Notes under the pieces: model-generated
Told to the model about the DNA's origin: nothing
Seen by the model: the letters and a program-made list of their open reading frames with translations, nothing else
The model's database searches: none
Source: Palsa-1447 sp036502225
GTDB lineage: Bacteria > Verrucomicrobiota > Verrucomicrobiia > Opitutales > Opitutaceae
DNA length: 64,000 bases
Assembly (NCBI GenBank): GCA_036502225.1
Contig: DASXYY010000003.1
Coordinates: 93,043-157,042 of the forward strand
Direction of reading: 5' to 3'
Shown: piece by piece, positions 46,042 through 54,837 of the stretch
How positions within the stretch are numbered: the first letter of the stretch is position 1
Layout: every line of letters starts with the position of its first letter
Made by a program: the position numbers and the translations under genes

Positions 46042-46067
46042 AGCGCATGGGGACCATGCGCTCCACC
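46042..46067. repeat. family A single REP (A10)
   Basis: AGCGCATGGGGACCATGCGC then TCCACC, a right-half REP 11 nt after rnpB. It is a perfect hairpin and may serve as an end signal for the RNA, though no T-run follows. Confidence 0.65.
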
Positions 46068-46215
46068 CGCTTCAGGTTTGCCTATTAGGTTTGGTATTAC
46101 ATCCCGACTAGGGCGTGCCGCCATCGTTGCAACTCTGTGACAACAATGTGCCGTTTGCAGATTCGTAACCGGCTCGTCGCGAAGGCGTCACGCGAGCTCG
46201 GCACGATGGCTTCGA

Positions 46216-48693
46216 ATGAACCTGAACCTAACCCATCTGAGAATTTGCCTGCTCGGTGCATCGCTCGCCGTCGGCATGACCGGTCCCATGTACGGGGGGA
46301 CCGACGCGGTGGATTCCGTCGCCGCCGCGGCCAACGACGAACCGGTGCGCCTCGACGAAGTCGAGGTGTTCGCCGCCAAGACCGACGCCACCACCCAGGC
46401 GATCACGGATAGCAAACTCGACGTGGTCGAACCGGACACGTTCATCAGCGCCCAGACGATCAACAACCTGATCGCGCCAACCGCGGACTACGCGACCATC
46501 GCGAATCTCGCGCCCAGCACGGTGAACGTCGAAACCGAAGGCCCGGGCCTGAGCGAGTCCAAGATGCTGCAGATGCGCGGCTTCACGGACGGCCAGTATA
46601 ACGTCACCTACGACGGAATTCCCTTTGGCGACGCCAACGGCGCCACGCACCACACCACGAGCTACTTCCCGGCCAAGGTGCTCGGCGGGGTCGATATCGA
46701 CCGGGGACCAGGCACGGCCGCCACCATTGGTGAGAACACCTTCGGCGGCACGATCGGCCTGCTTTCCAAGGATCCTCGTCCCGATCAGGCGGTGGTCCTG
46801 ACGCTTTCCGACGGCAGCTACGACACGTTCCTGGGCAACCTGGAAGTGAACACGGGCGACATGCCTGCCCTGAACAACGGCTCGCTGGTGCTCACCTACC
46901 AATACCTGAGCAGCGACGGCTATCGCACGGACTCCTACGAGAACCGCAATACCTACTACGCGAAGTACGTCCAGCCGCTTGGCCCCAACACGACGCTCAC
47001 GATCGTCGGCAACTACAACAACATCAAGTTCAACAACCCGGGCACGGTGACCTGGGCGCAAATCAACACCTACGGACGCAACTTCGGCCTGGATGCGAAT
47101 CCCTTCGATCCGAACAACGATTACTATGCGTACAACTGGCAGCAGAAGCAGGCGGATATGGAGTACATCGGCCTCGACACGAAGTTCGACGGCGGCATCC
47201 AGCTGCACGACAAGGTCTATACCTACGCCTACAACAACGACAGCCACGAAAATTCCGCGGATCCGGTCGCGGGCGCGTCGGTGACCAAGTATCCGGGCGC
47301 ATCCTACACGGGGCCCGCCTACACCAACAGTTCGCCGAACACGCTGCCGGGCACCGGCGAAGGCCTGGCCAAGCCGGGCATCAACGACGACGATCCGGGC
47401 GGCCGCATCAAGGTCAACTCCTACCGCGCGGTGGGCGACTACCTGGCCCTCACCCACGGCGAAGACACGTCGCTGGAAGAGCAGGTCGGCGTCTGGACGG
47501 AATATGAGCGCGCCGTCCGTTATGCGTATCTCCTGGACTACAGCCCGCAGTACCTGGCCGCCAATCCCCAGGACAGCACCTATTTTGGCGCGTTCGATCC
47601 CTGGAGTTCCAAGGGCTCCCCGCAGATGCCCGGCTATCAGTGGTTCATGCACCTCTACAACAAGACGTTTCAGCCGTATGTGGATCTGATCTGGAAGCCG
47701 CTGCCGAACCTCTCCATCGAGGGCGGCGTCAAGGATTCGAACTTCACGATCGATCTCGAAGCGCCGGTCAATCAGGGCACGCTCGGCGTCGACTTCACGA
47801 ACAACACGTATTCGAAGGTCCAGCCGTACCTGGACGCGACGTATTATTTCACCCCGTACTGGACCGCGTACGCGCAGGTCGCCGAGGGCATCGCGTATCC
47901 GATCGTCACGGACGAGGAAAATGTCCCGAGCGACGCCAAGGACTCGACCCGCACGTACAACCCGGGCAATCTGAAGGAAGAGGAAACGGTCAACTTCCAG
48001 GTCGGCTCGGTCTACAAGACGGCCCGCTTCAACGGCGACATCGATGTCTACCTGATCAACATCAACAATATCGTCTCCTCGGTCGTCGATCCGAACGATT
48101 CCACGAACACGCTGTACTTCCAGTCGAAGGGCGCGTGGCTCTCCGGCGTTGAAGCCGAGGGCACCTATTATCTGGGGGCGGGCGTGAGCGCCTACGCGAA
48201 TGGTTCGCTGGAAGAAGCGACCTACAAGACCAACCCGGGCGTTCCGTCATTCGCGGTGGGAGTGCTCGGCGCGTTCGGCGGCGGCGGCGTTCCGAAGCAG
48301 ACGGCGGCGCTGGGCGTGGTCTACAACCACGAGGGCTGGTTTGCTTCGCTCGAGGGAAAATATGTGGGCGACTGGGTGGTTTACTCCTCCGCGCTGGTCA
48401 ATCCCGACCTCGGCCTCAACGGCCAGACGTCGACCGGCCTCGCCGGCGGCACACCGACGCCGGTGCGCGCCGAGGACCAGGGCGGCTGGGGCACGGTGAA
48501 CTTCTCCGGCGGCTATGCCTGGAAGCTGCCTTCCGGTGGATTCCTGCACTCCATCAAGGTGAAGCTCGAAATCGACAACCTCACGGACCGCAAAGTCCAG
48601 GTGTTGAATTCGGTCGGCGCATCCGCCGCGTCGGACACTTTCAACGTGCTTCCGACGACGAGTTACTTCATCACGGTTTCGACTGAGTTCTAA
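46216..48693 (+). CDS. TonB-dependent outer membrane receptor
   Basis: 825 aa. Signal peptide 1-27, then a TonB-box-like stretch (EPVRLDEVEVFAAK near 42-55), a plug domain with KMLQMRGFTDGQYNVTYDGI near 115-134 and GGVDIDRGPGTAATIGENTF, and a 22-strand barrel rich in aromatic residues. The last residues STEF end in Phe, the usual barrel-assembly signal. It imports a large ligand such as a siderophore, cobalamin or organic phosphate; neighbours suggest a phosphorylated substrate because a PAP2 phosphatase follows. Confidence 0.93.
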   Translation: MNLNLTHLRICLLGASLAVGMTGPMYGGTDAVDSVAAAANDEPVRLDEVEVFAAKTDATTQAITDSKLDVVEPDTFISAQTINNLIAPTADYATIANLAPSTVNVETEGPGLSESKMLQMRGFTDGQYNVTYDGIPFGDANGATHHTTSYFPAKVLGGVDIDRGPGTAATIGENTFGGTIGLLSKDPRPDQAVVLTLSDGSYDTFLGNLEVNTGDMPALNNGSLVLTYQYLSSDGYRTDSYENRNTYYAKYVQPLGPNTTLTIVGNYNNIKFNNPGTVTWAQINTYGRNFGLDANPFDPNNDYYAYNWQQKQADMEYIGLDTKFDGGIQLHDKVYTYAYNNDSHENSADPVAGASVTKYPGASYTGPAYTNSSPNTLPGTGEGLAKPGINDDDPGGRIKVNSYRAVGDYLALTHGEDTSLEEQVGVWTEYERAVRYAYLLDYSPQYLAANPQDSTYFGAFDPWSSKGSPQMPGYQWFMHLYNKTFQPYVDLIWKPLPNLSIEGGVKDSNFTIDLEAPVNQGTLGVDFTNNTYSKVQPYLDATYYFTPYWTAYAQVAEGIAYPIVTDEENVPSDAKDSTRTYNPGNLKEEETVNFQVGSVYKTARFNGDIDVYLININNIVSSVVDPNDSTNTLYFQSKGAWLSGVEAEGTYYLGAGVSAYANGSLEEATYKTNPGVPSFAVGVLGAFGGGGVPKQTAALGVVYNHEGWFASLEGKYVGDWVVYSSALVNPDLGLNGQTSTGLAGGTPTPVRAEDQGGWGTVNFSGGYAWKLPSGGFLHSIKVKLEIDNLTDRKVQVLNSVGASAASDTFNVLPTTSYFITVSTEF

Positions 48694-48730
48694 GCTCCAG
48701 CTTTGCGCGATCGCCTCGCTGGCGATCGGA

Positions 48731-49375
48731 TTGTGCGGTACGGTCCTTCACGCCGAAGGGCCGTACCTCGGAAAGTTCGATGCCGTGGCTTTGCTGCCTC
48801 CGCCTCCCGTATTGGGCTGCGCCGAGGACAAGGCCGATCGCGATGAAACCTTCGCGGTTTATTCGGCCCGGACCCAGGCGGATGTCGCGCGGGCCCACGC
48901 CGAACACCGCTTTGACGTGTTTGTGTTCGAACCGGAGATTGGGGCTTTTTTCACGAAAGCCCGCTTGCCGCGGACGGCGGCGCTCTTTGCGGAAGTCGGA
49001 GTCGAAAAGGAAGTTCCGATCCGGGAGAGCAAGGCATTCTGGAATCGGCCTCGGCCGTACGTCTACGATCCGGCTCGCTTCACCCATCCGGCGGACCACG
49101 AGACGAATTCGAGCTATCCGAGCGGCCATTCCGCGGGGGGCACTGTTTACGCCGAACTTCTCGCGCAGCTATTCCCGCAGAAGAGGGACGCGATTCTTGC
49201 CAAGGGACGGCTGATCGGTTGGACCCGGATCGAGGCAGGCGTCCATACGCCGGCCGATATTTTCGCCGGACGCGTGCTTGGTCAGGCGCTGGCGCGGGAA
49301 TTTCTGCGCAACCCCGCGTTTCAAGCGGACTTGGCTGCTGCCCGAGTGGAAATTGAGGCCGCGAAGGCGAAATAG
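48731..49375 (+). CDS. PAP2/class A acid phosphatase-like protein, start uncertain
   Basis: 214 aa as given from a TTG. The three phosphatase motifs are intact: KAFWNRPRP (Lys101, Arg108), PSGH at 130-133 and RIEAGVHTPAD with Arg166, His172 and Asp176. Upstream in the same frame, overlapping the TonB receptor's last codons, lies a signal-peptide-like SSKLQLCAIASLAIG and LCGTVLHAEG. It has no ATG, GTG or TTG, only a CTG at 48683, so the real start may be CTG or translation may be coupled to the receptor. Likely a periplasmic phosphatase. Confidence 0.85.
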   Translation: MCGTVLHAEGPYLGKFDAVALLPPPPVLGCAEDKADRDETFAVYSARTQADVARAHAEHRFDVFVFEPEIGAFFTKARLPRTAALFAEVGVEKEVPIRESKAFWNRPRPYVYDPARFTHPADHETNSSYPSGHSAGGTVYAELLAQLFPQKRDAILAKGRLIGWTRIEAGVHTPADIFAGRVLGQALAREFLRNPAFQADLAAARVEIEAAKAK

Positions 49376-49384
49376 GACAAGATC

Positions 49385-49484
49385 GCTGTAGCCGGGGGCG
49401 CTGACCCCGGCAGTCCCGCTTTTGACGTCAAACCTGCCGGGGTCAGCGCCCCCGGCTACAGCGGGATGAGCCCCCGGCTACAGC
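49385..49484. repeat. family B REPIN-like element, copy B3 (full) with extra half
   Basis: The 78-bp element is GCTGTAGCCGGGGGCGCTGA, CCCCGGCAG, spacer TCCCGCTTTTGACGTCAAAC, and the exact reverse arm ending GGCTACAGC at 49462. A second right-arm end (GAGCCCCCGGCTACAGC) follows to 49484. It lies between convergent genes. The left and right arms are almost perfect mirror images. Confidence 0.88.
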
Positions 49485-49500
49485 GCAAGCGCGAGTACTG

Positions 49501-50145
49501 TCAGGCCGCCACGCTGCGGCGGGCGCTGCGCCCAATCAGACAAAGCCCGCCGAGCGCGGCGGCGACCCAGGCCAGATTCAATCCGCTGTCCGGGACGCCG
49601 AATTCAACGCGCAGTCCGGTCGGCCCGGCCGAGTTCGAAACGACGAATTGGAGCGTGTTGGTGCCCGTCTGAAAAAACGGATCCTTTGCGGAAAGGATAT
49701 CGAGGTTAAACCAGAACGGCCAATTGCCGACGGTCGTGCTTGAGATGCCGGTCGAGTGCCCGTTGACGAGGACATCCTCCAACACGTCGTCGCTCGAATA
49801 GCGCCCCACCAGATTGATCGGGGATGCGAGGGAGGAAATATTGAACGTGGTCGTCCAAAGGTAATCGCCCGCCGGGCCGCTGGTGCTGTCACTGACGGTG
49901 TCCCAATCGGACCTGGCATCGTCGCTCAGCCAAGTGACGCCGACCGGATCTCCTTCGGCGTCCGTGACGGCGATGCCGGCCGTTTGGGGGCCATTGGCAA
50001 ACGAGAAGTTGTAGTGGGTGTCGGTCGAAAGATTGGAAAGAACGGTCCCGGAATTATCCACGCCTGTGTTGTAGAGCCCCGAGACTTGGCCAAAAGCGGA
50101 GGCGGACAGGATGGTGCCGATGAAGGCGATCGTGGTGAAACGCAT
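49501..50145 (-). CDS. VPDSG-CTERM (PEP-CTERM-like) sorted secreted protein
   Basis: 214 aa from the ATG at 50145. A signal peptide ends near residue 19 (SASAFGQ). The middle (20-185) is beta-rich with no enzyme motif. The C-terminus shows the sorting signature VPDSG at about 184-188, a hydrophobic helix (LAWVAAALGGLCLIG) and a basic tail RSARRS, the tripartite signal recognised by exosortase-type systems in Verrucomicrobiota. Probably anchored or exported with an extracellular matrix. Confidence 0.85.
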   Translation of the reverse strand: MRFTTIAFIGTILSASAFGQVSGLYNTGVDNSGTVLSNLSTDTHYNFSFANGPQTAGIAVTDAEGDPVGVTWLSDDARSDWDTVSDSTSGPAGDYLWTTTFNISSLASPINLVGRYSSDDVLEDVLVNGHSTGISSTTVGNWPFWFNLDILSAKDPFFQTGTNTLQFVVSNSAGPTGLRVEFGVPDSGLNLAWVAAALGGLCLIGRSARRSVAA

Positions 50146-50365
50146 AGGCTTGATTTGCAGCACAGTGCGTTCCGATTTCCGCCAGCCTCGCGGAAATAGC
50201 TGAACAGAAGCAGATAACAATATGTTTGCCGGAGTGGGGAACCAGACGTTCATGAAAATGCGTAAAGCGTTCCGACAATGACACTCTCCTAATCGTTACA
50301 ACTGCACGAGTTGCCGTGGGGAGTTCGGTGTTGCCCACGATCCTAGGTCAGCGACGCTTTTCGTC

Positions 50366-53300
50366 ATGAAGGTCTCCGGTTCCTGGCGCCGTCGAGGGTT
50401 GGTCCTGGTCGGACTGATCTTGGCTTATGCGGTCGTCGGTTTTTGGGTGCTTCCGCCCATCGTCAAATCGCAGCTCGAGCGGCGGGCAACCGAGCAAACG
50501 GGCCGGAAAACGACCGTGGAAACGGTGCACGTCAACCCGTTTGCCTTTTCGGTCACGCTCAACCATTTCGCGATTTACGAAAAGGACGGCACGACGCCCT
50601 TCGTTGGCTGGCGTCATTTGTATGTGCGGGCCGCTCCGCTGGCGTCGATTTGGAGCGCGTGGGAGCTGCACGAAGTCGACCTGGATGGATTTCATGCCCA
50701 GGTCGCGGTCAATGCGGACAAGACGTTCAACTTCTCCGATATCCTCGCGAAGCTGGCGCAGGAAAGCGCGAAGGAGCCCAAAACGGTTGCTGCGTCCAAG
50801 GCCGGGCGGCCTTTCAAGGTGGGACGAGTGGAGGTGGCCGATGCGCGCGTCAATTTTTCGGATAAATCCAATCCGGCGCCTTTCGCCACGATGCTCGGCC
50901 CCATGACCTTTACGGTAACCGGCTTTGCCACGGTGCCGGACAAGAACGCTCCGTATTCATTCCAAGCCGCTACGGAATCTGGAGAAGGGCTGGCTTGGTC
51001 GGGTTCATTGCAGGCCGTGCCGCCGCGATCGGCGGGAGTCTTCCGGATCTCGAATCTCGAACTGAAGAAATACTCGCCCTACTACGCGAACCTGATCGAG
51101 GCCGACCTGGACTCCGGCAAATTGACGGTAGCGGGCACGTATACGCTCGATCTCACTCCCGGCGCTCCCGTAATAAAGCTCCAAAATGGGAGCGTTCGAC
51201 TGCGCGATTTCAGGCTGGTGGAGCGTGCGAGCCGGTTGCCCGCCATCGAATTGCCCAGCGTCGACTTTGCCGGCATCGACGCTGACGCGCTCACGCACCA
51301 AGCATCGGTTCAGTCAGTGACGGTGGCGGGCGGAGCGGTTCACGTGCGACGGGCGAAGGACGGCACGATCAATTTATTGGCGCTGCTGCCGCGTTCCGAT
51401 CCCTCCACTGGAGTGGCTGGACCGAAACCGGATGTGGCCGTCGCCAACGTGGCGGTCCATAAATTTGCAGTGGACGTGAGCGATGCGAACGGCCCGACGC
51501 CGGCCCAATTGGCCTTAAACCCGTTGGAGCTTTCGCTCAAGAACCTGAGCCTGGCGCCGCATTCCTCGATGCCCTTGTCGCTCGCGTTTGGTTGGGCCCC
51601 CCAGGGGGCGGTCAAAGTGGACGGCACGATTGGCATTCAACCGATCGCCGCGGACTTGAAGGTGAACGTCGATGGCCTGAGTTTCCTGCCCTTGAGCGCC
51701 TATCTGGAGCAATTCGCGAACGCGCGAATCGCGCAGGGCTCGCTGACTGCGGCGCTCACGGTTCAGGCGAGCATGGCAGAAAATAATCCGCCGGCGGCCA
51801 GCACGGCGGGCGACGTGCAGTTTGACCAATTGAGCCTGGTTGATGGCGTGCACAGCAACGATTTGGCCGGCTACCAATCGATCAAGATCAAGGGGTTGAA
51901 GGCCGGAACGTCACCGCAGCCCCATGCGTCGATTTCCGAAATCGACATCGACGGGCCCTATGTCCGGGCGCGCGTGAATCCGGATCGGTCGATCAACCTT
52001 CTGGCAGTTCTGCCGAAGGCCGCGGCCGGGGCGGGCAAGTCCACGGCGGCAAAAGTGACGCCGACCGCGGCCAGCGCGATTCCCCAAATCGCCATTGGCA
52101 AGGTGGTGATCGCCGGCGGAAATTTTCACTTCGTCGACCAATCCCTGGAGCCCAATGCCGCCATGGACGTCGCCCAGTTTGGCGGCACCATTTCCGGGCT
52201 TTCGTCCGATAACTTCGCCAAGGCCGATGTTGATTTGAAGACCGACGTGGGCGGAATCGGCCGGGTCGCGATCACCGGAAAACTCGATCCGTTCGGGAAG
52301 GATCGCCTCGTCGATCTGAATATCGATGCGCGCAACATCGACTTGGTGCCGCTCAGTCCGTACAGCGGAAAATACGCGGGCTACGAGCTGGCGCGGGGAA
52401 AACTGAAACTGGATATCCACGCGAAAGTGAAGGGCGATGCGCTCAACAGCACGGACGTGATCACGCTCAATGGGTTCACCTTCGGAAGTAGTGTGACGAG
52501 CACGGACGCCACGACGCTGCCCGTTCGCCTCGGAGTGGCGCTGCTCAAGGACCGTGAAGGAAATATCGTGATCGACGTTCCGATCCAAGGCACGGTGGGC
52601 GATCCCAATTTCAAGATTGGCCGCGTCGTTCAACGGGTCATCGGCAATCTGCTGGTCAAGGCGGCCACCTCGCCGTTTTCGCTTCTGGGCTCGATGTTTG
52701 GCGGTGGCGGCGACGAATTGGCCTACCAGGAGTTTGCGCCTGGGTCGGCGGCGCTCGAGACCGGCCAGGTGAAAAAACTCGAAACGATGACCCAGGCTTT
52801 GACGAATCGTCCGGCGCTCGGGCTGGCGATCGAGGGCGATTACGATTCCGCCGCCGATGCCTATGCGCTCAAGCGTTTGAAATTGGGAAAACAGGTCCGT
52901 CGAGCCGTCTGGGCCGATGAGCACGCCTCCAATCCCAATATCGCGCCGCCCGATCAGCTCACGATCACTCCCGAACAATCCGCCGCTAAAATCAAACAGC
53001 TCTTCGACGCCCAGTTTCCGCCCGGAACCCAATTTGGCACGCCGCTGCCGCCACCCCCTGCCGTGGCCGAACCGCCGCCTCTTCCGCGGAATTTTTTTCA
53101 GCGCGTGGTGGCGATCATCACCTTCCAGGGCTTGCGCAACCGCCACCAGGCGCACCAGGAAAACGAGCGACGGCAGGCGGCTTATCAGGGGGCGGTATCG
53201 TCCGCCAGGGCCGCAGGCCTGCCGCTCGACGAGATGAGCGGCCACCTGGCCGAGACCGTGGAGATTTCGCCCGACGACTTGCTGGAACTGGCCAACCAGC

Positions 53301-53428
53301 GAGCGCAAACAGTGCGCGATTACCTGGTGAACACCGGGCATATCAGTCCCGATCGCCTCTTTCTGGCCAAGCTCTCGACCGCCGCCAAGGCCGATAAAGG
53401 GCCGCGGGTGTTCTTGAGTCTGCAGTGA
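50366..53428 (+). CDS. DUF748 / AsmA-like large envelope protein
   Basis: 1020 aa. One N-terminal helix (about 10-32) anchors it, then a long repetitive beta-rich body with the DUF748 opening (FAFSVTLNHFAIYEKDG near 58-74) and repeated NADKTFNFSD/NPDRSINLLA phrases. The C-terminal part (after ~790) includes an OmpA-like-looking ETGQVKKLETMTQALTNRPA segment and YLVNTGHISPDRLFL. Such proteins belong to the AsmA/VPS13-like bridge family thought to carry lipids between membranes. Monocistronic with a 220-bp upstream gap. Confidence 0.85.
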   Translation: MKVSGSWRRRGLVLVGLILAYAVVGFWVLPPIVKSQLERRATEQTGRKTTVETVHVNPFAFSVTLNHFAIYEKDGTTPFVGWRHLYVRAAPLASIWSAWELHEVDLDGFHAQVAVNADKTFNFSDILAKLAQESAKEPKTVAASKAGRPFKVGRVEVADARVNFSDKSNPAPFATMLGPMTFTVTGFATVPDKNAPYSFQAATESGEGLAWSGSLQAVPPRSAGVFRISNLELKKYSPYYANLIEADLDSGKLTVAGTYTLDLTPGAPVIKLQNGSVRLRDFRLVERASRLPAIELPSVDFAGIDADALTHQASVQSVTVAGGAVHVRRAKDGTINLLALLPRSDPSTGVAGPKPDVAVANVAVHKFAVDVSDANGPTPAQLALNPLELSLKNLSLAPHSSMPLSLAFGWAPQGAVKVDGTIGIQPIAADLKVNVDGLSFLPLSAYLEQFANARIAQGSLTAALTVQASMAENNPPAASTAGDVQFDQLSLVDGVHSNDLAGYQSIKIKGLKAGTSPQPHASISEIDIDGPYVRARVNPDRSINLLAVLPKAAAGAGKSTAAKVTPTAASAIPQIAIGKVVIAGGNFHFVDQSLEPNAAMDVAQFGGTISGLSSDNFAKADVDLKTDVGGIGRVAITGKLDPFGKDRLVDLNIDARNIDLVPLSPYSGKYAGYELARGKLKLDIHAKVKGDALNSTDVITLNGFTFGSSVTSTDATTLPVRLGVALLKDREGNIVIDVPIQGTVGDPNFKIGRVVQRVIGNLLVKAATSPFSLLGSMFGGGGDELAYQEFAPGSAALETGQVKKLETMTQALTNRPALGLAIEGDYDSAADAYALKRLKLGKQVRRAVWADEHASNPNIAPPDQLTITPEQSAAKIKQLFDAQFPPGTQFGTPLPPPPAVAEPPPLPRNFFQRVVAIITFQGLRNRHQAHQENERRQAAYQGAVSSARAAGLPLDEMSGHLAETVEISPDDLLELANQRAQTVRDYLVNTGHISPDRLFLAKLSTAAKADKGPRVFLSLQ

Positions 53429-53440
53429 GTGCGCTTGGCG

Positions 53441-53514
53441 GGTGGAGCGCGTGGTCCCCACGCGCTGTTTGACGTCGAAAGCGGAACTGCCGGGGGCATC
53501 GCCCCCGGCCACGG
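53441..53514. repeat. hybrid REPIN: family A left REP plus family B right REP (H2)
   Basis: The left half is GGTGGAGCGCGTGGTCCCCA then CGCGCTGTTT (family A, GGAG). The spacer GACGTCGAAAGCGGAACTGC leads into CGGGGGCATCGCCCCCGGCC (family B hairpin, tetranucleotide decayed to CCAC). The reverse complement of its junction, CAGTTCCGCTTTCGACGTC, is the junction of H1. Confidence 0.8.
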
Positions 53515-53517
53515 GCC

Positions 53518-53921
53518 TCATCCAAACGTTCGAGACGATCGCCGCATCATCTCGCGCCGAACAAAGCCGAACTTCTCGTAGAGCCCGTGCGCGTCGCGCG
53601 TGCCGAGGAGATTGGTCGTGGATTTCACGTTCGGATGCTCCAGGACCGCCGCCATTAGCCCCTTGCCGACGCCCTGGCCTCGATGAGCCTCATCGACAAT
53701 CACATCGCAGATCCAGGAGAAGGTCACTTGATCGGTGACGACGCGTGCGAATCCGATTTGCCGCCGATCTTCCGTGCGTAGACCCCGAAACAGAGCGAAT
53801 GGGCGATGCTCTCACGCACGATCTCCTTCGAGCGATTTTCCGCCCAATAGCTGCCCTGGAGGAGACGGTGCACGGTATCTAAATCGATGGACGCCGGGTC
53901 GGTGGAGATGAACCATGACAT
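53518..53921 (-). pseudogene. GNAT N-acetyltransferase, frameshifted
   Basis: Two reading frames make one GNAT protein of about 134 residues. The N-terminal frame (from 53921) covers ISTDPASIDLDTVHRLLQGS to LCFGVYARKIGG. The C-terminal frame (from about 53760) continues QIGFARVVTDQVTFSWICDV and carries the acetyl-CoA loop RGQGVGKGL. The join is in a run of GGCGGC at about 53757-53770, where one base is missing (or two are extra). It is either a recent pseudogene or a sequencing error. Confidence 0.8.
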
Positions 53922-53965
53922 TATGTGGAAGGGTAGTGTTTCCCTGATGATCGACGAAAAAATCG

Positions 53966-54322
53966 TCAGGCCGACTTCGCCGCGATTCCCACCGCCGCTT
54001 TGATGATCTTGGCTGCGACGGAAAGTGGCAGCTCGGCGGGCTTCTTGAAACGGATGCAGCTCTTACCGCAATCCAGGCGGCCCAGTTCCTTTCGGTATGG
54101 ATCGACCGCCGAGGGATGGGCGTAGAGGCACAGGTAATTCTTCTGCCGGTTGAACGCGCCGACGTTGGTCTCGCCGAGCATATAAGTCGGCATGCGGTAG
54201 AGCATCGACTCGACGATCCGCTTGTCGGCCTTAAAGAGCTTGCGCAGTTTACCAAATACCACGCGCTCCTCGGGCGAAACCGTGTCCAGGAACGATTCGA
54301 CGGTTGCGGCCTTTGAAATCAT
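53966..54322 (-). CDS. DUF1801 (YdhG-like) domain protein
   Basis: 118 aa. TVESFLDTVSPEERVVFGKL near the start, YRMPTYM at 42-48 and CIRFKKPAELPLSVAAKIIK near the end are family features. The small fold resembles frataxin/YdhG proteins with no established reaction. Monocistronic. Confidence 0.8.
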   Translation of the reverse strand: MISKAATVESFLDTVSPEERVVFGKLRKLFKADKRIVESMLYRMPTYMLGETNVGAFNRQKNYLCLYAHPSAVDPYRKELGRLDCGKSCIRFKKPAELPLSVAAKIIKAAVGIAAKSA

Positions 54323-54558
54323 GCCAGGCCGCAGGCTGGCGCCGAGCGCGATGGAAGTAAAGTTGGCCGAATTTAGTAAGGCTATATAACATTATCCATA
54401 AATGAATAACGTCACTTCGCAGAGGACTGCTTCTGGAGTGTTTTCCGGATGTCCTAAGCCCCTTCCGGCTCATTGGCCTGCGGAAGCGCAAAAACGCCGA
54501 AGCTTGACCCCGCGACCCGGTTTTGAGTGATTGACCGGCTAGAATTTAGACATCGATC

Positions 54559-54819
54559 ATGGCCAACACCAAATCTGCCATCAAAGCCGCCCGGAAAGCT
54601 GTTCGTTTGAGCACGCGCAACCGGGGCGTGAAGACTTCCATCAAGTCCCTGCACAAGAAGCTGGAAACGGCGATTGCGGCCAAGGATGACAAGGCGGCCC
54701 GCGAAGCGGGCATCGCTTATGTCAGTGCAATGGATCGCGCGGTGAAGTCGGGGGTGGTCCACCGCAATGCGGCGGCCCGCGCCAAGGCGCACGCGGCGAA
54801 GCACGTCCTCAAAAAGTAA
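54559..54819 (+). CDS. rpsT: 30S ribosomal protein bS20
   Basis: 86 aa, typical size and basic. MANTKSAIKAARKAVRLSTR with the internal KTSIKSLHKKLETAI and a C-terminal RAKAHAAKHVLKK are the S20 pattern, three helices that bind 16S rRNA. No terminator separates it from the next gene 18 nt downstream, so part of its transcript may continue into addB. The 236 bp before it (54323-54558) hold no gene. Confidence 0.96.
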   Translation: MANTKSAIKAARKAVRLSTRNRGVKTSIKSLHKKLETAIAAKDDKAAREAGIAYVSAMDRAVKSGVVHRNAAARAKAHAAKHVLKK

Positions 54820-54837
54820 GGGGCTCGAAAAAGGGAT

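Noticed and set aside
46228..47652. Minus-strand open frame (474 codons) over the TonB receptor
   Set aside because: Antisense to a full TonB receptor with plug and barrel; Val/Arg/Gly-rich composition typical of a shadow.
51911..53521. Minus-strand open frame (536 codons) over DUF748
   Set aside because: Antisense to the DUF748 gene, and it starts inside the hybrid repeat.
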